DNA of 64,000 bases. Origin: Phycisphaerales bacterium (GTDB lineage: Bacteria; Planctomycetota; Phycisphaerae; Phycisphaerales; SM1A02). Positions 45,802 to 55,570 of the stretch are shown here, piece by piece. Below the pieces are notes generated by a model. It saw nothing but the letters and a program-made list of their open reading frames with translations. It did not search any database and had not been told where the DNA came from. How positions within the stretch are numbered: position 1 is the first letter of the stretch; every line of letters begins with the position of its first letter. The position numbers were made by a program, and so were the translations under genes. The stretch spans positions 1-64,000 of the forward strand of contig JABAAC010000072.1 in the NCBI GenBank assembly GCA_014238965.1, given 5' to 3'.

Positions 45802-46446
45802 ATGAATAGCTCAATCTTCGCTGGCACAGTAGCTACGTTCGCCCTTGTGGCAACCGCTTCTGCCAGCCCATATCTTGGCATGTCAATTGAGTCAGTCGAC
45901 AACGGCGGCGTCATTGTGGGAGACACGTATCGTATTTACGTGAACCTCGAAGACGGCGGTCGGGTTGATGCAGTCTTTGGCAACGCGTCCGACACACTGA
46001 CAATCGGTGTGGACGGTGGTTCGTTTGTCCAGAGCCCCTATGGCGGTAACACGTCACAGGACATCAATCCGGCGTTTTTCGGTGTTTTCGCTTCGATCGA
46101 ATTTGAATCATTCGTGACGATCGGACAATTGACGAACGTAGACAATGCCTTGAACAACATCGGGATTGATTGGTCGGCCTTTGAAGCTGGTGGCGACTTG
46201 GTCACGGACAATGGTTCGTGGTTTGTCACTCCAGACGATCCACAGGGCGCCGAAAGCGGCAACCGTGTATTGATTGGCCAGTTCACAGTCACTTCCGGTG
46301 CGAGCGTAATCGGGCAAGTCAGCCTCCAGGGTAAGGACGCCGATGGCGTTACCTGGCAGGCGAACGGCGTTTCTTGGGTGCCTGCACCTGGTGCGTTGGC
46401 CTTGCTTGGCGTTGCTGGTCTTGCCGGTCGACGTCGTCGTCGCTGA
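45802..46446 (+). CDS. secreted CTERM-tailed protein, paralogue 2
   Basis: A 214-residue protein with signal peptide MNSSIFAGTVATFALVATAS. It shares with paralogue 3 the N-terminus SPYLGMS(I/L)ESVDNGG, the RVDAVFGN block, GNTSQDIN, GIDWSAFEAGG and GSWFVTPDDPQG, and ends in VPAPGALALLGVAGLAGRR plus Arg. ATG 45802 has AGAGGAGA 7-8 nt upstream. Paralogues 2 and 3 are closer to each other than to 1, so the triplet probably grew in steps. Confidence 0.85.
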   Translation: MNSSIFAGTVATFALVATASASPYLGMSIESVDNGGVIVGDTYRIYVNLEDGGRVDAVFGNASDTLTIGVDGGSFVQSPYGGNTSQDINPAFFGVFASIEFESFVTIGQLTNVDNALNNIGIDWSAFEAGGDLVTDNGSWFVTPDDPQGAESGNRVLIGQFTVTSGASVIGQVSLQGKDADGVTWQANGVSWVPAPGALALLGVAGLAGRRRRR

Positions 46447-47107
46447 TTCAGCGACACGGTTTGTCAGATGATCGGACATTTCGATCCACTGACGGACTAG
46501 ACATACTCGAAACACCGCCCCGATCTTTGGATCGGGGCGGTGTCTTTGTAGAGTGGGGGTGATCGGGCGTAGGCATTTCCCAGGGGTAGCGACCTGTGCA
46601 TATTCAAAGATCAGGTGGGGCTGATGTTGCGTGTGTGATGGGCAGATTTTTGCCCTACGGCGACAATCTGGCCCCAATTTGAAAAAGACTTCGGCCGTGA
46701 TTTTGGCAAATGCTGCGTGAATTTCAGAATGGCTGGTGCTGCAATACCTTGCAGCTCTTTGCCAACAGACCAAAAGGTTATCGGGACTTCTGCCCAGATC
46801 AGGTTCTAAAGCGAACAGTTCATTGCACGCCTGTTTGGAGGGATTTCTAAGTCTGTGCGGGTTATGCGGTTTGGCGATTGGCAGGAAGTGTTGTGGATAG
46901 ATGGCAACAACTTGACCGGGGCTTTGGTGCGGGTAGGTTGCCACTTGGAAGCGGAGAGAGTTTGGTCCGTTGCCCTGCACGGTGGTACACGCAGGGACAA
47001 CCGGGGCGGAACACAACTCTCTGGAGATTCATCGGAGCTTCGTGGCTGCCACGCCTCGAACACAAACGTTTGGGCTGAATTGATTCGGTCCTTGGAGAAG
47101 GTCAGAA
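46447..47107 (+). other. 661-bp gene-free region before the third CTERM gene
   Basis: Holds the terminator of paralogue 2 at 46512-46547, then about 560 bases with no supportable plus-strand gene. A 302-codon minus-strand frame (46108-47016) crosses it but also runs through paralogue 2 and has no coding character. Short hairpin GGGCA..TGCCC at 46640-46655. A long regulatory leader or a small RNA could be here; nothing is proven. Confidence 0.5.
46512..46547 (+). terminator. intrinsic terminator after CTERM paralogue 2
   Basis: 13-bp perfect stem (46512-46524 with 46531-46543), loop CTTTGG, short T-run. Confidence 0.9.
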
Positions 47108-47755
47108 ATGAACAAGACCACATTATTTGCAGGAAGCATTGGAATGTTTGCCTTGGCAGCGACTGCCTCAGCAAGCCCCTACCTTGGTATGTCGCTCGAG
47201 TCAGTTGACAATGGCGGCGCTATCGCAGGTGATACATATCGTTTGTACGTAGACGTCGAGGCGGGCGCTCGAATTGACGCTGTCTTTGGAAACTCATCTA
47301 ACACGCTCAACATCGGTGTCGATGGCGGCTCCTTTGTTCAGAGTACATTCGGAGGTAATACGTCACAGGACATTAACACGGCGTTCTTCCCCATTGTGCC
47401 TTCCCTTCAATGGGAATCATTCGTGACGATCGGCTTGTTGGATAACACTGACAACGCCCTGAACAACGTTGGCATGGACTGGGCCGCCTTTGAAGCTGGC
47501 GACGCGTTGATCACTGACAATGGCTCGTGGTTCGTGACGCCCAATGACATTCAGGGCGAAGAAATTGGTGGGCGTGTGCTCATTGGTCAATTCACGATCT
47601 CAGCAGGCGCGTCGCTCGTGGGCAGCGTCAGCGTGCAAGGTAAGGACGCCGACGGCGTGACCTTCCAAGCAACGAACATCTCGTGGGTCCCGGCACCTGG
47701 TGCCTTGGCACTTCTGGGTGTGGCTGGCCTCGCTGGCCGACGTCGCCGTCGCTGA
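47108..47755 (+). CDS. secreted CTERM-tailed protein, paralogue 3
   Basis: A 215-residue protein with signal peptide MNKTTLFAGSIGMFALAATA. Body blocks: ARIDAVFGNSSNTLNIGVDG, GNTSQDINTAFF, VGMDWAAFEAGD, GSWFVTPNDIQGEEIGG, VQGKDADGVTF. It ends in VPAPGALALLGVAGLAGRR plus Arg. GGAGAAGG lies about 6 nt before ATG 47108. Clearly homologous to the two upstream genes. Confidence 0.87.
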   Translation: MNKTTLFAGSIGMFALAATASASPYLGMSLESVDNGGAIAGDTYRLYVDVEAGARIDAVFGNSSNTLNIGVDGGSFVQSTFGGNTSQDINTAFFPIVPSLQWESFVTIGLLDNTDNALNNVGMDWAAFEAGDALITDNGSWFVTPNDIQGEEIGGRVLIGQFTISAGASLVGSVSVQGKDADGVTFQATNISWVPAPGALALLGVAGLAGRRRRR

Positions 47756-47828
47756 ATAAGCGACATACGTCCTGACGGGTCGGGCTAACTCCGACCCGAC
47801 CTGATGGACTACGTTCGTACTCGAACTC

Positions 47829-47862
47829 GCCGCCTCGGCCATTTGGCCGGGGCGGCTTTGTT
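47829..47862 (+). terminator. intrinsic terminator after CTERM paralogue 3
   Basis: A 12-bp stem with one G-T pair (47829-47840 with 47845-47856), loop ATTT, followed by TTTGTTT. Confidence 0.88.
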
Positions 47863-47873
47863 TCGATAGTCCA

Positions 47874-49370
47874 CTATCGACTTTCGTAGTTGCCTACAGC
47901 CTCACCTAGTGCGTCTCGCATTGGGGCGAGTAAGTCGCCCCAAGCTTTGTGACGGCCTACAGCAGAGGCGTACAGCGGCCTGCGAACCTGATCTTGGCTC
48001 AGCGTCAGGACCGTTCGCTTCGTTTCCCAGAATCGAAGGCACGCCGCATGAAAGGGCAATCCTACGAAGTCCAGAATTCGTCGAACCTCACCCTCAAGGT
48101 CCTCCACGAGTTGCTCGTAGCGAACCTCGAGCATCGGTAGGGGGCAAGCACTCGCCCAATGAGCCACCAGGCGTTGCGATCGATGCCACTGGCGGGCGAT
48201 GGCTGCTTGATCTGCAGCCCAGGCGTTGGTCTCGGGTGCAAACTTCTGTGTCCAGCAGGAAAGTCCTAGATCCATGGGGTGCCTTGTGCAGTGGATGACA
48301 CGAACTTTGGGCATGAGTAACCCGGCCAAGCCAACAAACATCATGTTCCCCAACTGTTTGTCCACCACCTTGGTGGCCCGTTTACCCGCACGCTTGAGCA
48401 CTTGGACGTATTCGCGGGCCACAGCCGTCAACTGGTGCTCGTTGGTTTCCTGCAAGCATGCAGGAAACGGCAGAGCCGTTCCCAATCGCTGTGGTAAGTG
48501 GGTAGCGAGCGTCGCTAAAGTCTCCAATTCCCCAGCCCCTGCACCATCAGGGTGTGACGCAATGATTTGCTCCACAAGCGTTGATCCACAACGTGGCAGG
48601 CCGACAATCAAAACCGGCAGATCAGTGCTGGATTCGCTTCGGGGTAAGCTCGCCCAGGCCGCGGTTGAAAAGGTCTCGAGCACGGCATCGACCTGACGGT
48701 CTGCCGCGGCATCGGATTGGGCAAGTGTCTCATCCAAGGCTATGTCCCGAGGCACGGACAGCGCGTTGGCCTGGGTGTATGCCGCAGCTGCCGCCTTAAA
48801 GTCCTTGAGGCTTGTGCAGGCATGTCCAAGTTCAAACCACACGGTGCGGCGAACTTCCAGTGGTGCGTCAGTGGCATCTGTATGCCGCTGGACGACCGCT
48901 CTGGCCTTGGCAGCGTCACCCTGGCGTCGCAGGGCCCGGGCGTGAATGCCTGCTAGGACAGGCGTGTCTGGTCCGCTGGAGGCAGTTTCAACGGCTTCGT
49001 CAAAGCGGCCAAGCCGCAAAAGGGCATCCGTTCGTCCTGCAATTGCCGCGTCATAGCCTGGATGGAGTTTGAGGGCCTCGTCATACCGTCCCAGTGCCTC
49101 AGAGGGTCTGCCAATCATCGACTGCACTTCTGCGGCCAAGGCGTGGAAGTCTGCTCGCTTGCGATCGCCGGAAATCGCACGCTGAATCAGCGGGGCGGCC
49201 TCGTCGAATGCTCGGCGGCGTGAAAGAATCTGCGCCAGCATTGCCATGGCTTCATGATCGTTTCGGTGTCGTTTCAGTACGTCTCGAAGCAGTGCCTCGG
49301 CTTGGTCAATAAGTCCAGCACCAATGAGTCGGCCCGCTTCCTCTCGAGTCGCGTTGGAGTTGCTGGGCAC
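47874..49370 (-). CDS. TPR-domain sulfotransferase
   Basis: About 498 residues. N-terminal half: TPR repeats (for example AEALLRDVLKRHRNDHEAMA, PSEALGRYDEALKLHPGYDA). C-terminal half: sulfotransferase with the PAPS 5'-phosphosulfate loop VGLPRCGSTLVEQIIASHP and the 3'-phosphate block HCTRHPMDLGLSCW. The acceptor is unknown. Start is ambiguous: GTG 49370 lies just after the rho stop with GGGG upstream; ATG 49394 or 49418 would overlap rho. Convergent with CTERM paralogue 3. Confidence 0.85.
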   Translation of the reverse strand: MPSNSNATREEAGRLIGAGLIDQAEALLRDVLKRHRNDHEAMAMLAQILSRRRAFDEAAPLIQRAISGDRKRADFHALAAEVQSMIGRPSEALGRYDEALKLHPGYDAAIAGRTDALLRLGRFDEAVETASSGPDTPVLAGIHARALRRQGDAAKARAVVQRHTDATDAPLEVRRTVWFELGHACTSLKDFKAAAAAYTQANALSVPRDIALDETLAQSDAAADRQVDAVLETFSTAAWASLPRSESSTDLPVLIVGLPRCGSTLVEQIIASHPDGAGAGELETLATLATHLPQRLGTALPFPACLQETNEHQLTAVAREYVQVLKRAGKRATKVVDKQLGNMMFVGLAGLLMPKVRVIHCTRHPMDLGLSCWTQKFAPETNAWAADQAAIARQWHRSQRLVAHWASACPLPMLEVRYEQLVEDLEGEVRRILDFVGLPFHAACLRFWETKRTVLTLSQDQVRRPLYASAVGRHKAWGDLLAPMRDALGEAVGNYESR

Positions 49371-49371
49371 G

Positions 49372-50502
49372 TCAGCCCCGCACCATCTCAGCATTCGTTT
49401 CAAACCGGGCCATGGCACTTAAGAGTTGTTCAATTTGCACAACTGGCTTCATGGTCATCAGTCGACGTCGAAGCGCCGTGACCGTCTTGATCTCAACGGG
49501 GTCCATGAGCAGATCTTCTTTGCGTGTGCCTGACTCGGCCAGATTGATGGCTGGGAACAGTCGCTGATCGGCGATAGATCGATCGAGGATGAGCTCCATG
49601 TTGCCCGTCCCCTTGAACTCCTCAAAGATCACCTGATCGGCGCGTGATCCTGTGTCAACGAGGCACGTCGACAGAATCGTCAGCGAGCCACCTTCTTCGG
49701 CCTTTCTTGCAGCACCGAAGAGTTGCTTGGGTACTTCCATCGCCTTTGAGTCAAGCCCACCACTCATGGTTCGTCCGCTGCTGCCATATTTTCGTGAGTT
49801 ATTGAAAGCGCGGCCGAGCCGTGTCAGTGAGTCCAGCAGTAACACAACATCAAGGCCTGCTTCGAGCATGCGTTTTGATCGATCGACGGCGTGCAAGGCG
49901 AGTTCGATGTGTCGGTCATTGGGTTCATCGTTGGATGATGCCAACACTTCCGCGGGCACATTACGACGAAAGTCGGTGACCTCTTCAGGTCGTTCATCGA
50001 TCAACAACGCAACCAACTCCACGTCTGGGTGGTTGTGGTGAATACCGTGGGCGATCTGCTGTAGCAATACCGTCTTGCCAGCCTTAGGTGGTGACACGAT
50101 CAGTCCTCGTGTGCCGTAGCCAATAGGGCAAAACAGATCGATCAAGCGGCATGCGGGAGGGCAGCCTTTGTACTCCAGGGTCATACGCGGTGAGGGGTCG
50201 ACTGGAGTCAACTCAAGGAAAGTCTTGCGAGCTTGCCACTCATCGGGTGCCATGCCTTCAATTTGCACCAACTCTTCTACGACAGGCCGAGCGGCACCGC
50301 GAGGTTTACCAGAGCGCCGTCGAGGTCGCCGATGGGTGACCGTAGCTTCAATGCGCATGCCTTCGCGCAGCGCATAGGACTCCGCCAGCTGTGGCGGCAC
50401 GAGTGGGTCGTCGTTTGTTGCAACGGCGCCGCTGTCGATTTGCCTGAGCCGGCACTCCTGGGGTGAAACCCAGTCGAGAATGCCCGTAACGGTGTCTGAC
50501 AT
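49372..50502 (-). CDS. rho: transcription termination factor Rho (short form)
   Basis: A 376-residue Rho. The P-loop SPPKAGKTVLLQQIAHGI, the Walker B VLLLDSLTRLGRAFN, the Q-loop SGGLDSKAMEVPKQLFGAAR and R-loop GTGNMEL are present. RNA-binding N-terminus is reduced: the usual helical bundle is missing and the OSB core (GILDWVSPQECRLRQ) starts near residue 7. Normal Rho is about 420 or more. Overlap or near-overlap with the sulfotransferase start implies one transcript. Confidence 0.93.
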   Translation of the reverse strand: MSDTVTGILDWVSPQECRLRQIDSGAVATNDDPLVPPQLAESYALREGMRIEATVTHRRPRRRSGKPRGAARPVVEELVQIEGMAPDEWQARKTFLELTPVDPSPRMTLEYKGCPPACRLIDLFCPIGYGTRGLIVSPPKAGKTVLLQQIAHGIHHNHPDVELVALLIDERPEEVTDFRRNVPAEVLASSNDEPNDRHIELALHAVDRSKRMLEAGLDVVLLLDSLTRLGRAFNNSRKYGSSGRTMSGGLDSKAMEVPKQLFGAARKAEEGGSLTILSTCLVDTGSRADQVIFEEFKGTGNMELILDRSIADQRLFPAINLAESGTRKEDLLMDPVEIKTVTALRRRLMTMKPVVQIEQLLSAMARFETNAEMVRG

Positions 50503-50626
50503 GGTTGGATGGGCGCCGCGGTCGAAGGTGGTGCGTGATTGTGCAACCGATCCTTGTGCCCGACGCTTGCGCCTATTGGAGCAGGACCGCAGCGGTAGGT
50601 CAACTGCTCAAGTGGTAGATGGGCTC

Positions 50627-51598
50627 TCAGCAAGCCTTTGGGGTGGATTCGCCGTGCTGGGCCAGCCTTGATGCGGTTGAGGCGTTGTGCAGCAGCAAAG
50701 CGATATTTGCTCGCAGCGAAGCTCCATTGGATCTTTGGGCCATATCTTCAAGGAGGGCCGGAGTTCGCAGCGGGCCCGTGGCGTGAACTGCATGCTCAGT
50801 TTCCTCAGCAAGCGCAGTAGCACTATTGAGGTCCATTGCGGTGGAGGCGGGGGGGTCTTGTGCAAGCACCACGCCGCCACCTCCAAGAGCCCAGTGCGAG
50901 TGCAGGATTGACGCAACATCGTCGCTGGCGTCCTCAATGGCCGGTGCGTCAGGGCCGCCAGGGGACAAGAAGGCTGGCAAGGTGCCACAGCCCAGCCCAA
51001 GCAATGGCACGCCGAGTGTTTGCAGGGCCTCTGCCGTGGCATGCGTGTCCAAGATCGACTTTGCACCCGCGCATACCACTGCGCAGGGCACACGCGAGAG
51101 CAGCAGTAGATCTGAAGACACATCGGGGCGGTCTTGCCAATTGCGATGAACGCCACCAATGCCGCCCGTTGCGAACCAGCGAATGTGAATGCCGTCCTTT
51201 GCGGCCGCTTGGATTAACTGCAGTGTGCCACCAACAGTTGTGCCCGCGCTTGAGCCACGGGCGATGTGCATCGCAATGGAATCCGCCGCGGCTTTGGCAG
51301 GCGGGGCCTCAGCAAGCGATGCGCACTGGTCGTCATCGAGTCCAATCCAAGGTTGTCCGTCCAAGACGCCACACACTGCCGGGACCGCACCAGCATCACG
51401 GACAGCCTTCGCTATGGCATTGCAGGTGGCCAGATGCAACGCCGCGGAATCGTCAATATCAGCGGGACACGGTCCATGGCTCGTGTTCCACGGTGCGCGA
51501 GGCAGACCACAGGTGAGCACGGCCGTTTCCAAGGCCACGAGGGGCCGCTTGTGCTTGATAGCCTCGGCGACGTCGGAGCCAATGTGAATAGTCGTCAC
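50627..51598 (-). CDS. psuG: pseudouridine-5'-phosphate glycosidase
   Basis: A 323-residue PsuG: LVALETAVLTCGLP, then GTTVGGTLQLIQAA, the signature FATGGIGGVHRN and VVCAGAKSILD with the active Lys. It splits pseudouridine 5'-phosphate into uracil and ribose 5-phosphate. The usual THG after the Glu is TCG here. Start is GTG 51598 inside the stop of the helicase gene (GTGA), so it is translated with it. Confidence 0.9.
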   Translation of the reverse strand: MTTIHIGSDVAEAIKHKRPLVALETAVLTCGLPRAPWNTSHGPCPADIDDSAALHLATCNAIAKAVRDAGAVPAVCGVLDGQPWIGLDDDQCASLAEAPPAKAAADSIAMHIARGSSAGTTVGGTLQLIQAAAKDGIHIRWFATGGIGGVHRNWQDRPDVSSDLLLLSRVPCAVVCAGAKSILDTHATAEALQTLGVPLLGLGCGTLPAFLSPGGPDAPAIEDASDDVASILHSHWALGGGGVVLAQDPPASTAMDLNSATALAEETEHAVHATGPLRTPALLEDMAQRSNGASLRANIALLLHNASTASRLAQHGESTPKAC

Positions 51599-52938
51599 GA
51601 TCGACGAGTGCGAAGCCGCCCGCCCATGCCCTTGCGAGGAAGCGCAGTGGGCACGATGCCCCCGGGGAACTTGGCGTCATCTGCCGCGGCTTGGGCGTTG
51701 GGGAGTTTGTTGATCTTGCGAGACTTGTTCTCAACTTCCGCAGCCTTGGCCTTGGCCTGCGCCTCTTGGCGACGCCGATCCCTTTCCGGTGGTGGAGAGT
51801 CTTTGAAGTCGTCGTAGCTGTCTTCGTGAATTTCGGTATTCGTCAGTTCCATAATGCCGTCGACCAGTGCGCCCTGATCGGGTGTGACGAACATGATGGC
51901 TTGGCCATCACAGCCCGCTCGTGCCGTTCGGCCGATGCGATGCACATACACCTCCGGGTCATCGGGGACGTCGTAGTTTACGACATGCGAAATGCCCTTG
52001 ACGTCGATACCACGTGCGGCGAGGTCTGACGCCACAATTACGTGTACTTTGCCCTCTCGCAACTGCTCCATCACGCGGTCGCGTTGATTCTGAGCCATGT
52101 CGGCGTGCAATGTTTTGGCGTCGATCTTCTTGTGGGTCAGGTGTTCGGCGACCTTGTCGACTGTTGCCTTCGTTCGGCAAAAAACCAACATCAAGTTTGG
52201 CTTTTCACGATCGACAATCATTTTGAGCAGCCGCCGTTTATCCCATGGCTGCACGGCCATGAATCTCTGATTGACCTGTGACACGGTCAGGCTTTTTGCC
52301 TCAACTGTGGATAGATCCACCGGGTTGTCCATGTATTGCCGTGCCAATTTTTGGATTTCCGGTGAAATCGTCGCTGACACGAAGACGGTTTGGTGCGGTT
52401 GCTTGATTGCGCCGAGGATCTTTCGAATGTCCTCTCGGAATCCGATGTCGAGCATGCGATCGACTTCGTCAAGCATTGCGATCTTCAGAAACTTGTATGG
52501 CAGTAATCGCCGCTGATTCATGTCCATGATGCGACCAGGTGTGCCGACAATGATCTGTGGGTTACGTTCGAGTTTCTTGGCTTGGATGGTGATTTTCTGG
52601 CCGCCATACACGGGCACGGTGCGCAGTCCCGTGTGCTTGCCAATCACGTCGATCTCGCGAGCAACCTGTACGGCGAGCTCACGCGTGGGCACAAGCACCA
52701 ATGCGCCGAACTTGTCCGATTCAGTCAATTGATTCAGGACAGGAATACCAAATGCAGCGGTTTTGCCCGTGCCGGTCTTGGACTGTCCAAGAATATCTTT
52801 GCCTTCAATTGCCAAGGGAATGAGTTGCGACTGCACGTGCGTGGGATGCTCGAATCCCATCTCGGTGATGCCTTGCAGAACTTCTTTGCGTAAGCCGAGC
52901 GACGCGAAAGTCGTATCGGTGTCAAAAATTTCGTTCAT
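51595..52938 (-). CDS. DEAD-box RNA helicase (RhlE/CsdA-like)
   Basis: About 447 residues. Q motif FEHPTHVQ, motif I SKTGTGKTAAF, PTRELA, TPGR, DEVD in place of DEAD (motif II), SAT, ARGID and HRIGRTAR. A basic C-tail ends GGRLRTRRS. The D-E-V-D variant occurs in other helicases of this family. ATG 52938 preferred over 53034; SD weak. Its stop overlaps psuG. Confidence 0.9.
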   Translation of the reverse strand: MNEIFDTDTTFASLGLRKEVLQGITEMGFEHPTHVQSQLIPLAIEGKDILGQSKTGTGKTAAFGIPVLNQLTESDKFGALVLVPTRELAVQVAREIDVIGKHTGLRTVPVYGGQKITIQAKKLERNPQIIVGTPGRIMDMNQRRLLPYKFLKIAMLDEVDRMLDIGFREDIRKILGAIKQPHQTVFVSATISPEIQKLARQYMDNPVDLSTVEAKSLTVSQVNQRFMAVQPWDKRRLLKMIVDREKPNLMLVFCRTKATVDKVAEHLTHKKIDAKTLHADMAQNQRDRVMEQLREGKVHVIVASDLAARGIDVKGISHVVNYDVPDDPEVYVHRIGRTARAGCDGQAIMFVTPDQGALVDGIMELTNTEIHEDSYDDFKDSPPPERDRRRQEAQAKAKAAEVENKSRKINKLPNAQAAADDAKFPGGIVPTALPRKGMGGRLRTRRS

Positions 52939-53157
52939 GTTTGATCCATGCCCGGGATGGGCCATTTGGATGGTCACTCGGGTTGTAGTCGTGCCCAAGT
53001 CAATGTCTAAGGTTGTGCAGGCTCGGCAGCTCATGATCCGCCACAGCGTTGCGTGAACCGCTCATGATACGATCGACCACGCGACGATACAACGACTGGG
53101 GCAATTCGGGTCGCTTCGGGCCCACCGCTCCATCCACACACACTGAATAGGCATTGG

Positions 53158-54333
53158 ATGCACGCTGACAGCACACTTGACATCGATTTAGCCGCCATTC
53201 GACGAAATGCAGGTCGCTTTCGCCGCGGCTGTGGCCAACGGCGTGCTCTTTGCGGTGTCGTAAAGGCTGATGCCTACGGCCTAGGTGCCACTGCCATTGG
53301 GCCCGTGCTGGAGTCAGCGGGTTGGGACATGCTTGCGGTCCACCGCATCGACGAGGCGCTGGCATTGCTCGATCATGTCCATGTGCCGCTGCTTGTCTTG
53401 GGGCCAGTTCGGGGCTTGAGCCCACTGCATCCCCTTGCGATGCCTTTGTCCGAGGGTCGCATCGAGTTGTGTGTGCAGGATGTAGAGGGGCTCAACGACG
53501 CTCGATCGTTGGGGCAGTCCATGGGTCGCCCCATTGCAGTACACCTTGAGGTAGATACCGGCATGGGTCGAGGCGTCGAGTTGGAAGCAGTGCCTTCCAT
53601 TCTCCGCGGGTTGCTTGCGGATCAACGACTGGAAGCCGCCGGCGTTATGACTCACTTTACGGCCGCAAGCGACATTGCTTGCGCCCGTCGTCAATATGCG
53701 AAGTTTGATCAGAGCATGCTGACTATGCGTCGTCGATTACCTGTTGGGTGTCGTCGCCATGCCGCTGCGACAACTGCCACATTGCTCGATTCAAATCTCC
53801 GGGGCGACATGGTGCGCATCGGGCTTGGTTGGGTTGGTCATGCCGTTGGCGTTGATCGGCCAACTGTTGGAGATGAGCCGCTTGAAGGGGCCCTTCGGTG
53901 GACGAGCCGCGTCGCTTCCATACGCAGTGTTCCACGCGGCACACCGCTTGGGTATGGATCGCGACACATTTGCCTGCGCGATACACGCATCGCCATGCTT
54001 CCTGTTGGCTATGCCGATGGGCTGCCCGTGCAAGCCATTGGACATTCACTTTCAATGCTTGACGCGACTGGGACATGTGTTTGCACAGCCAAGGTTGTGG
54101 GTACTGTCGCGATGGACCAGGTGCTGCTTGACGTCACGCATGCGCCTGCCGGAGCGGTATCGGTTGGCACCACCGTGCAAGTTTTTGACGGCACGTCGCT
54201 GGGGGCCTTCGCCTTGGCGATGGGGCTGCAGCCGCATCATCTGTTGACGGCGATCGGGCCGCGGGTCCATAGACGCATTGCCGATCGAGCGCAGGCGGGA
54301 AACGCACAGGCATCACAGGCCGCTGCGGGCTGA
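53158..54333 (+). CDS. alr: alanine racemase
   Basis: A 391-residue PLP enzyme. GVVKADAYGLGA places the PLP Lys at 36; LEVDTGMGRGV, MTHFTAASD, VRIGLGWVGH, LGYGSRH with the catalytic Tyr and LPVGYADGLP follow in order. It makes D-Ala for peptidoglycan. ATG 53158; no clear SD. The C-tail is Ala/Gln-rich. Stand-alone, divergent from the helicase. Confidence 0.93.
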   Translation: MHADSTLDIDLAAIRRNAGRFRRGCGQRRALCGVVKADAYGLGATAIGPVLESAGWDMLAVHRIDEALALLDHVHVPLLVLGPVRGLSPLHPLAMPLSEGRIELCVQDVEGLNDARSLGQSMGRPIAVHLEVDTGMGRGVELEAVPSILRGLLADQRLEAAGVMTHFTAASDIACARRQYAKFDQSMLTMRRRLPVGCRRHAAATTATLLDSNLRGDMVRIGLGWVGHAVGVDRPTVGDEPLEGALRWTSRVASIRSVPRGTPLGYGSRHICLRDTRIAMLPVGYADGLPVQAIGHSLSMLDATGTCVCTAKVVGTVAMDQVLLDVTHAPAGAVSVGTTVQVFDGTSLGAFALAMGLQPHHLLTAIGPRVHRRIADRAQAGNAQASQAAAG

Positions 54334-54558
54334 TTGCCTTCTCCATTTGATTCGATTCGAACAATGCTCATTCGCTCGCATCGAAGTTCGCCTTTGAGCC
54401 ATTACATGTGCTTGAGTGATCCACCATCGGCCCCTTTTCTCGTACACAGCCCAGTGTGCTGGGGGGGTAGTATGTAGGCTTATCAACCAACAGCCTTGGT
54501 CTACTGGTGGACACAAGCGCATCTGGTTATGGATTTGGATCGAGAAGGGAATACACGT

Positions 54559-55542
54559 ATGCGATGCGCAATGATGAATCGGACATGGGGCACACTCTGC
54601 CTCGTACTTACGCTCTTAGTTGTTGGCTGCAGCGACTCAAGCAGTTCCTCGTACTCCGGGCCAACGGCTTTGCCCGAGGCCGTTAGCGATGCGGCTCGCA
54701 ATGGCACTCCTGCAGTTGCGTGGAACGTGCTTCCAAACACTTGGCGAAGTCAGGCCGATGGGCTCGTACATGACTTTGCCAAGGTGGTCCCGGCAACGCT
54801 GTATGACAAGGCCATGTCTACCATGGGCAAGTTGGCCTCCGTGCTCGCGTCCAAAAAGTCGTTTGTGCTTAACTCAACGATGGTCAAGGCGGGCATGGCT
54901 CAACTCACTTCTGCGCAGCAGTTGCAGGTCAATCAGACCTATGACGTTGTGGTGGCATTCGTAAATGCGATTGCTTCCAGCGATCTCCGCACAACCGACA
55001 CGCTGAGTAGGGCAACTGTGTCGGGCTTGCTCGAACAGGTGGGTCCACCCGCGCACACAATGATGATCACAATGGTGACATTTGCGTCGCAGTCAACGGG
55101 TAGTGATGCCCAGCAGGCCAAGATCGTGCTTGCGGTAGTCGAGGCAATCAAGAATCTCACGGCCAAAGTTGACAGCCAAACAGGTACGAGCGCGGAGATT
55201 TCCATCTCCCTTCCTGGCTTGCCTGCCCAAGCGGCTCTCGGCCCTGTGGGCTCTGATGGCATGTTCAAATTGCCGATGTCTGAAGTTGGCGGCAGTTGGG
55301 TGCCCTTGCCTCTTGTGTCACAGTGGCCACAGGGCATTGCTGAAGCTAAGGCAAACATCGCCACGATGGCGAGGCAAATTGCCCCGGACAACGCTCAGTC
55401 CAAGCAGACACAGATGATGGCCCAGATGGGTTTGGGCATGTTTGAAACGGCGCTTGATGGCATGGCCAAGGCCACAACACAGGCTGAATTCGATCAGTCC
55501 ATCGCCGGGCTCGCGGGATTAATGGGCGGACTAGGTAACTGA
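54559..55542 (+). CDS. putative lipoprotein of unknown function
   Basis: A 327-residue protein with a type II signal sequence: MRCAMMNRTWGTLCLVLTLL followed by lipobox V-V-G-C and a Ser-rich spacer. The rest is helical and Ala/Gln/Met-rich. ATG 54559 has AAGGGA about 8 nt upstream; longer starts lack it. It is 28 bp before mqnA. No homologue recognised. Confidence 0.78.
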   Translation: MRCAMMNRTWGTLCLVLTLLVVGCSDSSSSSYSGPTALPEAVSDAARNGTPAVAWNVLPNTWRSQADGLVHDFAKVVPATLYDKAMSTMGKLASVLASKKSFVLNSTMVKAGMAQLTSAQQLQVNQTYDVVVAFVNAIASSDLRTTDTLSRATVSGLLEQVGPPAHTMMITMVTFASQSTGSDAQQAKIVLAVVEAIKNLTAKVDSQTGTSAEISISLPGLPAQAALGPVGSDGMFKLPMSEVGGSWVPLPLVSQWPQGIAEAKANIATMARQIAPDNAQSKQTQMMAQMGLGMFETALDGMAKATTQAEFDQSIAGLAGLMGGLGN

Positions 55543-55570
55543 CTCGACAGATTGCTTTGGCGAAACTTCA

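Noticed and set aside
46108-47016. 302-codon minus-strand open frame across CTERM paralogue 2 and its downstream spacer
   Set aside because: It runs antisense to a well supported gene and through its terminator, is rich in His/Pro/Arg/Cys without domain pattern, and has no ribosome-binding site.
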